A stretch of 64,000 nucleotides of DNA, from positions 186,001 through 250,000 of the forward strand of contig BBMT01000004.1 of NCBI GenBank assembly GCA_000755425.1. Direction: 5' to 3'. This DNA comes from Vibrio maritimus (lineage in GTDB: Bacteria; Pseudomonadota; Gammaproteobacteria; Enterobacterales; Vibrionaceae). The notes under the pieces were generated by a model, which saw only the letters and a list, made by a program, of their open reading frames with translations, made no database searches and was not told the origin of the DNA. The first letter of the stretch is position 1. Every line of letters starts with the position of its first letter. The translations under genes and the position numbers were made by a program. Below, one piece after another: positions 9,707-19,542 of the stretch.

Positions 9707-10966
9707 TGTCTACTACTCAACCTCAGCCAATGATTCAAATTAAGAACTTATATAAGATTTTTGGTCCTAAAGATAAGTCTTACCTCCAAGCTGTAAAGGA
9801 TGGCGAATCAAAAGATGATCTTCTAGCGCGTACTGGCCATACCCTCGGTCTTAAGAACATCAACCTAGATGTCTATCCGGGAGAAATTTTTGTGATTATG
9901 GGTCTATCTGGCTCAGGAAAATCCACTCTTATTCGACACTTCAATCGTCTTATTGACAAGTGAAGGGGAGATTATTGTTGATGGCTCGGATGTTATGAAA
10001 CTCTCTGACAAAGAGTTACGTGATTTCCGTCGTCATAAGATGTCTATGGTATTTCAGCGCTTTGGTTTACTTCCGCACAAAACCGTCATTGATAACGTTG
10101 CGTATGGATTGCAAATTCAAGGGATGAGCAAAACAGAGCGATTCAAAAAAGCCAGAGATTGGATCAAAACAGTTGGCCTAGAAGGCTATGAAGCGCAGTA
10201 TCCTAGCCAATTGTCTGGCGGACAACAGCAACGTGTAGGTCTTGCTCGCGCGCTGTGTACCGACGCTGAGATCTTGCTGATGGACGAAGCCTTCTCTGCT
10301 CTCGACCCCCTCATTCGTAGCGAAATGCAAGACCAGTTGATCGAGCTTCAAGAAAAGCTCCACAAAACCATCATTTTCATTACCCATGATTTGGATGAAG
10401 CACTTCGGATTGGAGATCGTATCGCTATCTTGAGAGACGGTGTCGTTGTCCAGCAAGACAAACCCGTCGATATCTTGCTTAATCCAGCAGACGATTACGT
10501 AGAAGCGTTTGTTAAAGATGTGAACCGAGCTCGAGCACTGACGGTTGAGACGGTTATGCAGCCTCCTGTTCTTCGTATCACAGCGGAAACACTGGGTGAA
10601 GCGATCAGTCAGATGCGCAAATCTTCTGAGGATTATGGATACGTTGTTAACGATGACGGTTACCAAGGCGTCATTACTCAAGAAACGTTAGAGCAAGTGA
10701 ACAAAAACGACTATCACAAAGAGATACCGGAAGACTTGTTAGATGACGTACCTGCCGTTCAAAGCGATGCACTGCTTGAAGAGGTGATTCCTGAGACGCT
10801 CGACAGTGACCACCCACTTCCAGTAGTTGATGATAATGGCGACCTTCAAGGCCACCTATCTAAGTCGACACTTGCAGAAGTCCTAAGTGATAGCGCAACG
10901 AGTGAACCTTCAGATAGCAATGACTCAAGGGTAGATGAGCGCTTATCTGATAAAGGAGCAGCGTAG
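9706..10966 (+). CDS. proV: Betaine/proline ABC transporter ATPase ProV (one frameshift)
   Basis: This cytoplasmic ATPase energises ProW. In order: Walker [10 protein letters not shown] near residue 65, Q-loop [11 protein letters not shown], signature [15 protein letters not shown], Walker [16 protein letters not shown]-loop [10 protein letters not shown], then a C-terminal pair of CBS-like segments ([14 protein letters not shown] onward) that in this family sense ionic strength. The frame shifts near 9957, just after NRLID. Removing one A, or adding two bases, restores [12 protein letters not shown]. The whole protein is about 420 residues. A rho-independent terminator follows, closing the proXWV operon. 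Confidence 0.92.
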
Positions 10967-11020
10967 GACAAGAAGCTCGTCAAACTCAATGTCCAGCTTG
11001 ACGAGCTCACCTTAAGAAGC

Positions 11021-11052
11021 AAAGCGCAAACCTATGGTTTGCGCTTTTTTGT
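11021..11052 (+). terminator. Rho-independent terminator of proXWV
   Basis: AAAGCGCAAACC and GGTTTGCGCTTT form a perfect 12-bp stem with a TAT loop, followed by more T. A second inverted repeat just before it (AGCTCGTCAA / TTGACGAGCT, 10974-11008) could form a preceding hairpin. Confidence 0.88.
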
Positions 11053-11121
11053 TGAGTGTGGCTTTTTATTGAATGTGACTTGGGGAAAAACCGCAGTGTG
11101 TAAAAACGCATTTTTGTAAAA

Positions 11122-11150
11122 TTGACAGTGTAAAAATTTTGTTGTGAAAT
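11122..11150 (+). promoter_or_regulatory. Possible sigma-70 promoter for the gene at 11258
   Basis: A perfect TTGACA at 11122-11127 is followed after 17 bp by TGAAAT, a weak match to TATAAT. It lies about 110 bp before the ATG, directly after the proXWV terminator. The -10 match is poor. Confidence 0.35.
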
Positions 11151-11257
11151 TGTTTGCAAAAAAGCGCTATTCTAAAAATCAAGCGGTAACCAAACGGTCA
11201 TGAAGAAGTAACAGAGCTTGGTTAATGCAGTACTCAAAGCAGCTGAAGGAATAGACT

Positions 11258-11818
11258 ATGAACATGCAAACATTCGATAAGACAGAGCAACAAAACCCAC
11301 AAAACTTTATCGCACAAGCCGTGTTTGCCGTTGAAATGGTCGACGCAGGCGAGCCTACGCAAAAGCAGAAAATGGCCAAGCAGCTTCTTGATACGCTGTT
11401 CCCGCTAGAAAACGGTTCACACGAAGACGTAGTGAGCTACGAAATTAACTATCGCCATGTACAAGCCTTCTTCAAAAATGGCCAGCACAGCGGTCTACGC
11501 CACAACAAACACTTTGTTGCTTACACTGGTGACGAGTGCAACCCGGACAATATCTTGTTCCGTGACGAAAGCGGTACGCATGTAGAAATGACCATCGCTC
11601 GCCGCAAAGGCACAGGTTGCCTTGAACTGGTGGAGATTGATGATATTCAAATTGAAACGTGCACGACATTTGGTGCAGACCAAGATATGGGACTACGCCA
11701 CTGGGTTAGCCTTGTAAAAGGGGACGAAAAACGTCACCCATCGGCGAGCAATGAAGATAAAGAATATGTGGCCAAAGGTGGTGATGATTACTGCTTGACC
11801 TTTAGTTACGCTTGTTAG
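11258..11818 (+). CDS. Protein of unknown function, 186 residues
   Basis: I do not recognise this family. The predicted product is soluble, acidic and without signal peptide or membrane segments. It has five Cys spread over its length (DECNPDN, GTGCLEL, IETCTTF, DDYCLTF, and the C-terminal YAC), which could bind metal or be redox active. An AAGGAA site precedes ATG 11258; a second ATG two codons on is equally usable. It stands alone between two terminators, so it is a single-gene transcript. The intact frame and strong signals argue for a real gene. Confidence 0.8.
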   Translation: MNMQTFDKTEQQNPQNFIAQAVFAVEMVDAGEPTQKQKMAKQLLDTLFPLENGSHEDVVSYEINYRHVQAFFKNGQHSGLRHNKHFVAYTGDECNPDNILFRDESGTHVEMTIARRKGTGCLELVEIDDIQIETCTTFGADQDMGLRHWVSLVKGDEKRHPSASNEDKEYVAKGGDDYCLTFSYAC

Positions 11819-11839
11819 TGATAACTTTAAATCCTTCGC

Positions 11840-11866
11840 AAGCCCACCTTTATGGTGGGCTTTGTT
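11840..11866 (+). terminator. Rho-independent terminator after the 186-residue gene
   Basis: AGCCCACC and GGTGGGCT pair around a TTTAT loop, followed by a T-rich TTGTTT. It lies about 22 bp after the stop codon at 11818. Confidence 0.8.
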
Positions 11867-11884
11867 TATTTGGTGTGGTCGAAC

Positions 11885-12058
11885 GCTAGCCTCAAAGCCA
11901 TAGTTATCAAAAATACCATCGGGAACGACTACATGTATGTCCTCAATCCAGAGTGCAAACAGTTGGTTTAGCGCGGTCATCGGTTAGAGGCTTAACCGTG
12001 AACCCATGCCTCCTGCGAGAAGAATCTTAACTTCGACAGTTCTGGAAATGTCATGCAT
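11885..12058 (-). pseudogene. Remnant of glucose-1-phosphate adenylyltransferase (glgC-like)
   Basis: The minus strand from 12058 encodes MHDISRTVEVKILLAGGMGS and RL. With one base added it continues as PLTDDRAKPTV, the nucleotide-binding N-terminus of GlgC (LAGGxGSRLxPLTDxRAKP). About 15 codons later another frame reads IEDIHVVVPDGIFDNYGFEA, which resembles the C-terminal beta-helix end of GlgC. The roughly 350 residues normally between them are absent. This is a start-plus-end fossil, parallel to the proV-like remnant at 7157. The N-terminal match is strong, the C-terminal match weak. Confidence 0.5.
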
Positions 12059-12119
12059 CACAATTATGGTTTTAAAAAATTGATATAGTTTTCTAAACCA
12101 ATAAGAACAGGTATTCCCA

Positions 12120-12870
12120 ATGAGATTCATATTGCGTGCAATTGCTGCCTTACTGTTGCTGTTCTCTTTACCAAGTTTAGCCTTAAGTCCATCAGAGATC
12201 GTCACCAAATCTGACCAATCAATGCGAGGGGATTCAAGCTATACCGAACTCACCATGCGCATTATCAGGCTGATTGGACCAGAACCATGAGTATGAAGAG
12301 TTGGACCAAAGGGCAAGATCTTTCCCTTGTTTTGGTTACAGCGCCTGCAAAAGATAAAGGCTCTGCCTCGCTAAAGCGTCAACGGGAAATGTGGAACTGG
12401 TTACCGAATATTGAAAGAGTCGTAAAGATTGCGCCATCTATGTTGGGACAGTCATGGATGGGATCGGACTTTACCAATGATGATCTTATAAACCAGTCTT
12501 CTATTGTGGTTGATTACACACATGAACTAGTGAAAGAAGAGAATTTTGATGGCGAACAAACTTGGGTCATTGACGCTTACGCTAAGCCAGATGCACCAGT
12601 AGTTTGGAGTAAGGTAAAACTGTGGATATCAAAAGAGACTTTTTTACAACGTAAAGCAGAGTTCTATGATGAGTTTGATGAAAAGGTAAACACCATGCAA
12701 ACCTTTGATATCAAGGAACTGGGTGGACGTAAAGTCGCAACACGAATGGAGATGATTCCTGCTGATAAACCTGGCAGAAGACAGAAATGATCACTCATCA
12801 GGCACAGTTTAATTTTCCTATTGAAGACAGCTTCTTCTCTCAAAGCCAAATGAAAGCGCTACGCGACTAA
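12120..12870 (+). CDS. LolA-like periplasmic (outer-membrane lipoprotein-sorting type) protein, two frameshifts
   Basis: This is a secreted protein with a LolA-like fold of the 'outer membrane lipoprotein-sorting protein' type. MRFILRAIAALLLLFSLPSL then ALS forms a signal peptide cut near residue 22. Family hallmarks include MRGDSSYTELTMRI, SWTKGQDLSLVLVTAP, REMWNWLPNIERVVKI and MLGQSWMGSDFTNDDL. Two one-base losses are needed: near 12270 (giving RIIRPDWTRTMSMKSW) and near 12775 (giving KTEMITHQAQFNFPIEDSFF). The restored stop is at 12870 and the product is about 250 residues. It is the first gene of a set with two FtsX-type permeases, an ATPase and an outer-membrane barrel, so it probably carries a hydrophobic cargo across the periplasm. 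Confidence 0.82.
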
Positions 12871-12903
12871 ATAACAAGTAAAAACAAGGAGTAAGCGTTT
12901 ATC

Positions 12904-14147
12904 ATGTTATTAAAACTGGCTTGGCGCAATCTATGGCGACAAAAACGCCGAACCTTGCTGACGGCATCGGCGTTGGCATTAGCCTTGTTTCTGTCTCTGT
13001 TAACTCGTAGCTTTCAAGAGGGAAGCTACAACGCCAATATAGATAACGCGGCACGTTTTTATACCGGCCTTATTCAGTTACAGCACCCAGAGTATGGGGA
13101 AAGTAGCAGTATCGATGATGTGGTATCGGGTGACCTCGAACAGTTTCCTTATCTAAAGAATATGAACGGTGTTAGCCATATTCTTCCGAGGCTTGAATCG
13201 GTAGCATTGGCTGCGGCCGATGACCGTTCTAAAGGTGTGTTGGTTTTGGGGGTGGATCCAGAAGCAGAAGATCGATATTCACATATCAGTAGCAAAGTCA
13301 GCTCAGGGTACTTTATAGATTCTGACAGCCACGCTGTCTTGTTGGGAGAAGGATTAGCCTCGTATTTAAAACTGAACGTAGGTGATGAAATAATACTCTA
13401 CGGACAGGGATATAGAGGGCAAACCGCTGCAGGGCTCTACACTGTAAAGGGATTGCTTCACTTCCCAGTAAAAGCACTGGATAACCAAATGGTTATATGC
13501 CGATTAAGCTTGCTCAAGAGCTATACAGTACTGGGAATCAAGTCACTTCTTGGGTATTGCACACCGACTCTCTTGAGCACGTAGCAGCTGTCGAAACAAA
13601 GCTCAAATCTCATTATCAGGATCAATTGCGAGTTAAAGACTGGCAGGATCTATCTCCTGAAATGGCACAACAGATTGCAATGGACCGCGCTGGTGGGATT
13701 TTTTTAATTTACATCTTATATGGCATTGTGGGTTTTGGTTTGTTTGCGACTGTCATGATGATGACACTAGAAAGACAGCGAGAGTTTGGCGTCATGCTTG
13801 CAACGGGCATGGTACGAAGTCAACTGCTGGGGTTGTTATTCATTGAGTCGGCGTTCATTTGTCTTCTAGGTATTGTTATCGGTACGCTTTTGAGCATGCC
13901 CGTTCTTGGCTATTTCTTTTTAAATCCTATCGAGATAACAGGTGATGCCGCTCAAATGATGCTTGAAGCCGGCTTTGAGCCGATTCTTCCGGTTCACCTC
14001 GATCCTTCGTTATTTATGACCCAAGCCGTTGCTGTCACGTTCATCTTATTATTGTGTCTAGTTTACCCAAGTTGGCGTCTCTATCGTCTTAACCTGGTAT
14101 CTGCGCTCAAAGGAGGTTCACATGCTCATCAAATTGGCGTGGCGTAA
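12904..14147 (+). CDS. FtsX/MacB-type ABC permease, first copy (one frameshift)
   Basis: This inner-membrane permease of the LolCE/MacB class has an N-terminal helix (MLLKLAWRNLWRQKRRTLL), a periplasmic domain of about 230 residues (GVLVLGVDPEAEDRYS, LNVGDEIILYGQG) and three C-terminal helices (FLIYILYGIVGFGLFATVMM onward). The ERQREFGVMLATGM motif marks the FtsX domain coupling site. The frame breaks at the TT at 13493-13494. One extra T restores LDNQMVYMPIKLAQELY and a protein of about 414 residues. It overlaps the next permease gene by 26 bp, and both share the KLAWRNLWR start, so they probably form a heterodimer. Confidence 0.88.
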
Positions 14148-15356
14148 TCTATGGCGCAACAAAATCCGTACCGGGATCATGCGGGCGCCATGGTGTTTGG
14201 ACTGGTGGGTGTGGTCGCTATGATGGGCTTTATGAATGGTATGACCGACAATATGGTTCATAATGCCATTGCTTGGCAAACCAGTCACTTACAGGTTCAC
14301 AATAAAAGTTTTGATGAAAACCCTGATATTAAAGAGGTCGTCATTGGGGATCAGAAAATTGAAGCTGCTCTAGAGTCAAACCCGAATGTTAAGCAATGGG
14401 TGTCGAGGTTTGTTGTCGACGGTATGATGGCATCAGCCCGCAGCACTCGCGGTGTCACGGTCTTGGGTATTGATTCAGCCAAAGAACGTGATTTCACACC
14501 AATTGCAGAGCGTCTCGTTGATGGGGAGTGGCTTGATGAAAAAGGTCGGAATCCGATACTAGTGTCGGCCAAAAATGCACAGCGTCTAAAGCTTCGCGTG
14601 GGCTCTAAAGTGGTGATTACGTTTACCGACCCTGAAGGAGAAGTGACGGGGGCGGCTTTCCGAGTTCGCGGTATCTTTAAAACGCCATCCTCTGCCTACG
14701 ATGATGCTCACGTTTTAGTCCGAAAGTCCGACATTCAATCTCTTGCAAAACTTAATGGGGTTCATGAGTATGCCGTTCAAGTAACCGCTAAGGCTAACGC
14801 TGACAGTGAAGAGCAAGTGCGACATGTTGTCTCAGAGTTACAATCGCTCATTCCCGCCGGCAACAAGGTCCAAGGTTGGTATCAATTGCAGCCGCTGCTG
14901 GCAACCATGATTAATACGATGCAAGTAAGCAATCAAGTAATGCTGACCGTGTTTGTTGTGGCCATGGCCTTTGGTATCGTCAATATCATGTTGATGTCGG
15001 TTTTTGAACGTACTCAAGAATTTGGTGTTTTGATGGCCGTGGGGATGCAAAAGCATAAGATTTTTACACTGGTGATGTTGGAAACCGTGTTGCTCGGCAG
15101 TTTAGGCGCTATTTTAGGCATTGTATTTAGCAAAGTTCTTATGGCTATTTTAGGCCAGACCGGATTATCGCTTGGTTCGATGGCACAGGGGCTAGGGGCT
15201 TATGGTGTCGACACATTACTGTTCCCTACGGTCTCAAGTGCTCAATATTTGATGGTGTTTGTCACAGTATTTATCGCCTCTATCGTGGCTGCGCTTTATC
15301 CAGCACGACAAATCCTTAAACAGAAGCCTGTAGAAGCCATGTCTGATAAAAAATAA
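14122..15356 (+). CDS. FtsX/MacB-type ABC permease, second copy (one frameshift)
   Basis: This is the partner permease with the same layout: N-terminal helix MLIKLAWRNLWRNKIRTGI, a large periplasmic domain (GVTVLGIDSAKERDFTPIAE, VGSKVVITFTDPEG) and three C-terminal helices with ERTQEFGVLMAVGMQKHKIF. The true start is ATG 14122 behind AAAGGAGG, inside the end of the preceding gene. A base is missing in the GGG at 14183-14185; restoring it gives GAMVFGLVGVVAMMGFMNGM and about 412 residues. The ATPase gene follows 21 bp later. Confidence 0.88.
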
Positions 15357-15377
15357 CCTAAAGATTAGTGAATTGAA

Positions 15378-16088
15378 ATGACCATAGAGATTAAGCAGCT
15401 TAATAAAATCTATAACCCAAAAAGTGAATTTCCGGTGCATGCGGTTCAAGACTTGTCTTTAACTATTGAACAGGGAGAGTTTGTCGCCATCATGGGGCCA
15501 TCGGGATCCGGAAAAACGACCATCCTCAACATGTTAGGAGGCATTGACACCCCTACCTCGGGAGAAGTTTGGATTGAAGGCAGCAACATTTGTCAGTTAT
15601 CTGAGAAAGAGCTTATTGCATTTCGCCGTGACAACATTGGGTTTATTTTTCAGGACTATAGTTTGTTGCCTGTCCTGACCGCTCAAGAAAACGTCGAGTT
15701 TGTGATGCAACTACAAGGCGTAACGGAGAAGCAGTGTCAGCAGCGTGCCAGTGAGTTATTGACTCAAGTGGGGCTTGAAAATCAGAAAGATAAACGCCCA
15801 CCAAAGATGTCTGGAGGGCAGCAGCAGCGTGTCGCCGTCGCACGCGCTTTAGCACCAAGACCGCGATTTGTAATGGCAGACGAGCCGACCGCAAACTTAG
15901 ATGCAAAAAGTACCGCAGAACTGCTAGATATCATGCAACACTTGAACGAAGTAGAAGGAACGACCTTTATATTTTCCACTCACGACCCTCGAGTAATCAA
16001 ACGGGCAAAGCGCGTAATTGTGTTCGAAGATGGTAAGTTGGCGTCCGACAAACTGCAAACAGAGCTTACCACGGAGCTTGAACACTAA
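15378..16088 (+). CDS. LolD/MacB-type ABC transporter ATPase
   Basis: This intact 236-residue ATPase has Walker A GPSGSGKTT (residue about 41), Q-loop FIFQDYSLLP, signature [15 protein letters not shown], Walker B FVMADEPTANLDAK and H-loop FSTHDPRV. The GGIDTPTSGEVWIEG and FRRDNIGFIFQ segments are typical of the LolD/MacB/FtsE branch, which drives mechanotransmission or lipoprotein release rather than import. It follows two matching permeases and precedes the barrel gene, in one compact operon. Confidence 0.93.
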   Translation: MTIEIKQLNKIYNPKSEFPVHAVQDLSLTIEQGEFVAIMGPSGSGKTTILNMLGGIDTPTSGEVWIEGSNICQLSEKELIAFRRDNIGFIFQDYSLLPVLTAQENVEFVMQLQGVTEKQCQQRASELLTQVGLENQKDKRPPKMSGGQQQRVAVARALAPRPRFVMADEPTANLDAKSTAELLDIMQHLNEVEGTTFIFSTHDPRVIKRAKRVIVFEDGKLASDKLQTELTTELEH

Positions 16089-16090
16089 TT

Positions 16091-17275
16091 ATGTGGAAAA
16101 AGTTCGTCACTACCACTTTTATCGTTGGTGCTGCTTTCTATATGGTAGAAGTGAAAGCAGAGATACCAGGCCTGCAACCAGAGAAGAACTGGGATCTAAC
16201 CGGTTATGTGAAATACATGGCAACAGGAGGCATCCCAGATCACGGGGACAATACTTTAGATCATCTGATACATCAGAGATTTAACTACGAGTATCGCTTT
16301 TCTTCCTCATTTCGTTTTAACGCAGGTATGCGCAACCGAGTACTGGCTGGCGACAGCTTGAGTGCGCCTTTCTATTCGGAGATCATCGCGGCGGACAATG
16401 GATATTTTGACCTATCAAGAAACTTCGTCGATAACGACAACATGATCATCAATAGCCAGTTTGACCGTTTGTATTTTGATTGGAAAGGGGATGACTGGAA
16501 CTCAAGAATAGGTCGTTATCGAGTCAATTGGGCGATGAACACCATTTGGAATCCTAACGATCTGTATAACTCTTACTCGATATACGACTTTGATTATGAA
16601 GAGCGACCAGGCACTGATGCGATATCGCTCAGCCGCAAACTCGGATTCGCGAGTAGTATAGATTTTGTCTACAGTCCCAACAAAGACAGCAATTTACAGC
16701 GATATTCTGCTCGCTATCTGTTTAATCACAATGGTTGGGACATGCAGGTGTTAGCTGGACGCTCAGGTTTAGACAATGTGGTCGGTGGTGGCTTTGCCGG
16801 TGATATTAATGGCGCTGGGTTTAGGGGGGAGCTGACATGGTTTGACCCATGGAAGTCCGAGTATCAAGGCCAATCTTATGCAAAGACCATCGTATCAAGT
16901 ATTGAAACTGACTATAGCTTTGGCGGCAGACGTAACTGGATAGGACGAGCATCGGTACTTTATATCAGTGAGCCACAACAGGCGATTGATGCAGCAGTAT
17001 ATTTAACACTGCCGCTCACATCGAGAACCTTGAGTTTCACTAAGTTCACAGGTTACGCTGACTTAGGTTTCGACATTACTCCATTATCGCGATTTACCGT
17101 ATCGGGTAGCTACTATCAAGACGGTTCTTTTTTCGTTGGGTTATCGAATAGCTACTCGCTATCTGACGATTGGCAATTACTTACTGTTTTACAGCGTTTT
17201 GATGGGAATTCTGGAAGCTTATTTGGAGAAAGCCCCTCAACGCTGTTGTTTGCCAATATCAAATGGTCATTCTAA
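16091..17275 (+). CDS. Putative outer-membrane beta-barrel protein
   Basis: This 394-residue exported protein has a signal peptide (MWKKFVTTTFIVGAAFYMVE, cut near VKA). Alternating aromatic and polar strands run along the whole chain (RFNYEYRFSSSFRFNAGMRN, YFDWKGDDWNSRIGRYRVNW). The C-terminus LLFANIKWSF ends in Phe, the usual signal for the barrel-assembly machine. I do not know the exact family. It starts 3 bp after the ATPase gene, so it belongs to the LolA-like/ABC set and could be the outer-membrane acceptor or exit of that pathway. Confidence 0.78.
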   Translation: MWKKFVTTTFIVGAAFYMVEVKAEIPGLQPEKNWDLTGYVKYMATGGIPDHGDNTLDHLIHQRFNYEYRFSSSFRFNAGMRNRVLAGDSLSAPFYSEIIAADNGYFDLSRNFVDNDNMIINSQFDRLYFDWKGDDWNSRIGRYRVNWAMNTIWNPNDLYNSYSIYDFDYEERPGTDAISLSRKLGFASSIDFVYSPNKDSNLQRYSARYLFNHNGWDMQVLAGRSGLDNVVGGGFAGDINGAGFRGELTWFDPWKSEYQGQSYAKTIVSSIETDYSFGGRRNWIGRASVLYISEPQQAIDAAVYLTLPLTSRTLSFTKFTGYADLGFDITPLSRFTVSGSYYQDGSFFVGLSNSYSLSDDWQLLTVLQRFDGNSGSLFGESPSTLLFANIKWSF

Positions 17276-17389
17276 ATCTTTAGATGTTTTTTGTATAAAC
17301 CCTAAGCAATTTCATTCGAAACATAGCGTAGTAGAGATTTGAAGTAAAAGAATGGAAGTAGAAGTAGGGGAAAGGCTTTCCAAATAGTA

Positions 17390-17423
17390 AGAGCCAACAG
17401 GGCCAGGCGCACGTGTTGGCTCT
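17390..17423. terminator. Hairpin between the barrel gene and the convergent permease gene
   Basis: AGAGCCAACA and TGTTGGCTCT form a perfect 10-bp stem with a 14-nt loop. It separates convergent genes ending at 17275 and 17441. T tracts are weak on both sides, so it is a probable rather than certain bidirectional terminator. Confidence 0.5.
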
Positions 17424-17440
17424 TGAGGTTGCTATGAATT

Positions 17441-18502
17441 TTAGCCTTCGTTACGCTTTCGACTCACTAAGTGATTCGAAGCCGCTGCTGCCAACAGCGC
17501 ACCACCAATCACCAAAGTTTGGTAATAAGCAGGTACGAGAGTAAGCATCCCAACAGTCAGCGTCATGATAATCAGCGCACCAACAAATGAACGTAGTACT
17601 TTACCTTCACCGCCGCTAAACGCCGTACCACCAATCAACACCACAAGAATCGCGGTCAACTCCATACCATCACCCGACAGCGGGTCACCCAGCGACATAA
17701 AGCTTGAACGAGCAATGCCCGCAAGCGCAGCTGTTGCACCGACAATAGCGTAGAGCGTGAAGACGACTAGCCCAGTCTTAATACCTGATAATTTAGCCGC
17801 CGTTGGGTTACCACCCGTCGCTGCGGCGTATTTACCTAGTAAAGAACGGTTTTGCAGGATGATGAGCAGAGCCGTAACCCCCACCGCTACCCAAAATGCC
17901 ATTGGCAAACCAAGTAAAACAGCATCGCGACCGTAGTCGTTAAACCATGCTGGCATTTTTAGATCGCCCATGGATTTGATGGCTGACACGCCATCTTCGA
18001 CGAGAAGCAGTGCGATACCTTTATACAGACTCAAGGTAATCAGCGTGGCAATAACGGGCGTGATATTAAACTTCACCACTAACAAGCCGTTGAATGCGCC
18101 CAGCAATACACCACAAAATACGGTAATAGAGAAAGCAGCCCACATTGGAACACCATTGATGGCGAGAAGGGCGTATATGACCGCCGTGAGTCCCATGGTG
18201 CTACCGACGGATAAGTCGATGTAGCCAGAAACCATTAGCAAGGTAAATGCGCCGGCTAGCACCAATAGTGGGGCGGAAACACGCAAAATGTTGATGACGT
18301 TTTTCTTATAAAGAAAGTTTCCGCGCTCAAACAGTGCGTATTGATCTAAGTTGACACTACTTAGAAAAACTACAATCGCTGCCAAAACAAAGTAGATGTA
18401 GTAGTTACGGAAAAACTCGGCCACTTGTCCGCCCAGTGCAGGTGATGCTGATGCTGGCGACGGGGCAGATGATGAATTGAGTGATTTGGTTGAATCGGAC
18501 AT
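17441..18502 (-). CDS. RbsC-type sugar/polyol ABC permease (2)
   Basis: This 353-residue inner-membrane permease belongs to the ribose/xylose class (BPD_transp_2), with about eight to ten hydrophobic segments. Family hallmarks are GYIDLSVGSTMGL near residue 105, FNGLLVVKFNITPVIATLIT, GGNPTAAKLSGI (the ATPase-contacting loop) and LIGGTAFSGGEGKVLRSFVG. The N-terminus is an unusual Ser/Ala/Pro-rich stretch before the first helix. It is the last gene of a minus-strand importer operon and pairs with the permease at 18517. Confidence 0.9.
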   Translation of the reverse strand: MSDSTKSLNSSSAPSPASASPALGGQVAEFFRNYYIYFVLAAIVVFLSSVNLDQYALFERGNFLYKKNVINILRVSAPLLVLAGAFTLLMVSGYIDLSVGSTMGLTAVIYALLAINGVPMWAAFSITVFCGVLLGAFNGLLVVKFNITPVIATLITLSLYKGIALLLVEDGVSAIKSMGDLKMPAWFNDYGRDAVLLGLPMAFWVAVGVTALLIILQNRSLLGKYAAATGGNPTAAKLSGIKTGLVVFTLYAIVGATAALAGIARSSFMSLGDPLSGDGMELTAILVVLIGGTAFSGGEGKVLRSFVGALIIMTLTVGMLTLVPAYYQTLVIGGALLAAAASNHLVSRKRNEG

Positions 18503-18516
18503 AACGTTTCCCCTCC

Positions 18517-19542
18517 TTATTTGTTTCTAAGGGACAGTGCCCAAGTTTGAGCAGTAATCGCTAAGAAAACGGCGACCGCTTTGAGAATGAATTGCCAATC
18601 AGGTGAGAGGGTTAACCCAGTTGCTGCCGAGGTTACCACCGCCAAGATAATGGCACCAAAGAACATGCCAATGACAGAACCGAAACCGCCAGCAATAGCA
18701 ATACCGCCAAGTAGTGCGATAACCAGTGCATCAAACTCCATCAGCAAACCACGATTAGAAAAGCCTGACTTAAACTCAGAGGAGAGCAGGATGCCAACAA
18801 TGCCGGCCACTAGCGCACTAAACAGATACAAGTAAGTAATGTGTTTGGAATTATCGATACCTGACAGCTTTGCGGCTTCAGGGTTGGCGCCAATCCAATA
18901 GGTGATGCGGCCAAACACGGTTTTACGCTCAATAAAAATGGCGACAAAAAATAGAATGAGCATAAACAGCACGGGGAATTGCATTGAGGTGCCAAACACC
19001 TTCAAATTGCCGAGCAAGCCAAACTCCTCGGGCAAATTGGTGTTGCGTTGCGAACCTTGAGTAATCACCTGAGCGATACCTCTCGCCACCATCATAGTAC
19101 CTAGCGTGACGATAATTGATGGGATACGAAACTTCACCACGAACAGAGCATTCAGACCACCGATAGCCAGTGCACCCATTAAAGCGCCGACCACGGCTAA
19201 CCAATAAGGCAAGCCTAAACCTGTAGACAGAGCAGAACCGCCACCTACAGCTTGAGCAAACCAAACAGACAGCACACCTGAAAGCGCAACAATACCGCCA
19301 ACGGATAGGTCAAAGTTGCCTGAAATCAACAAGAAAGAGACGCCCACACCAAGAGAAATCACCGCCCAATTATTGGTGATCAGGTTAAGCATGTTTTGAA
19401 CTTGGAAAAAGTTCGGGACGAATGCTGACGCAACAAGAAATAGCCCGATAGCGACAAATGCCACTAACAAGGTGATGTACATTTGGTCGCTCACCCGTCG
19501 ATACTCGACTGGCGAGTGATTAGGCTTTACTGACGTGTTCAT
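18517..19542 (-). CDS. RbsC-type sugar/polyol ABC permease (1)
   Basis: This 341-residue permease is paralogous to its neighbour. GNFDLSVGGIVALSGVL, GLNALFVVKFRIPSIIVTLG, GANPEAAKLSGI and ALLGGIAIAGGFGSVIGMFF mark the BPD_transp_2 family. Two distinct permeases imply a heterodimeric pore, as in Lsr or Ery transporters rather than RbsC homodimers. The start codon touches the end of the ATPase gene, so translation is likely coupled. The frame is intact. Confidence 0.9.
   Translation of the reverse strand: MNTSVKPNHSPVEYRRVSDQMYITLLVAFVAIGLFLVASAFVPNFFQVQNMLNLITNNWAVISLGVGVSFLLISGNFDLSVGGIVALSGVLSVWFAQAVGGGSALSTGLGLPYWLAVVGALMGALAIGGLNALFVVKFRIPSIIVTLGTMMVARGIAQVITQGSQRNTNLPEEFGLLGNLKVFGTSMQFPVLFMLILFFVAIFIERKTVFGRITYWIGANPEAAKLSGIDNSKHITYLYLFSALVAGIVGILLSSEFKSGFSNRGLLMEFDALVIALLGGIAIAGGFGSVIGMFFGAIILAVVTSAATGLTLSPDWQFILKAVAVFLAITAQTWALSLRNK

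Noticed and set aside
12664..12849. Short minus-strand open frame inside the LolA-like gene region
   Set aside because: It is antisense to the repaired C-terminus of the LolA-like protein and carries no recognisable sequence.
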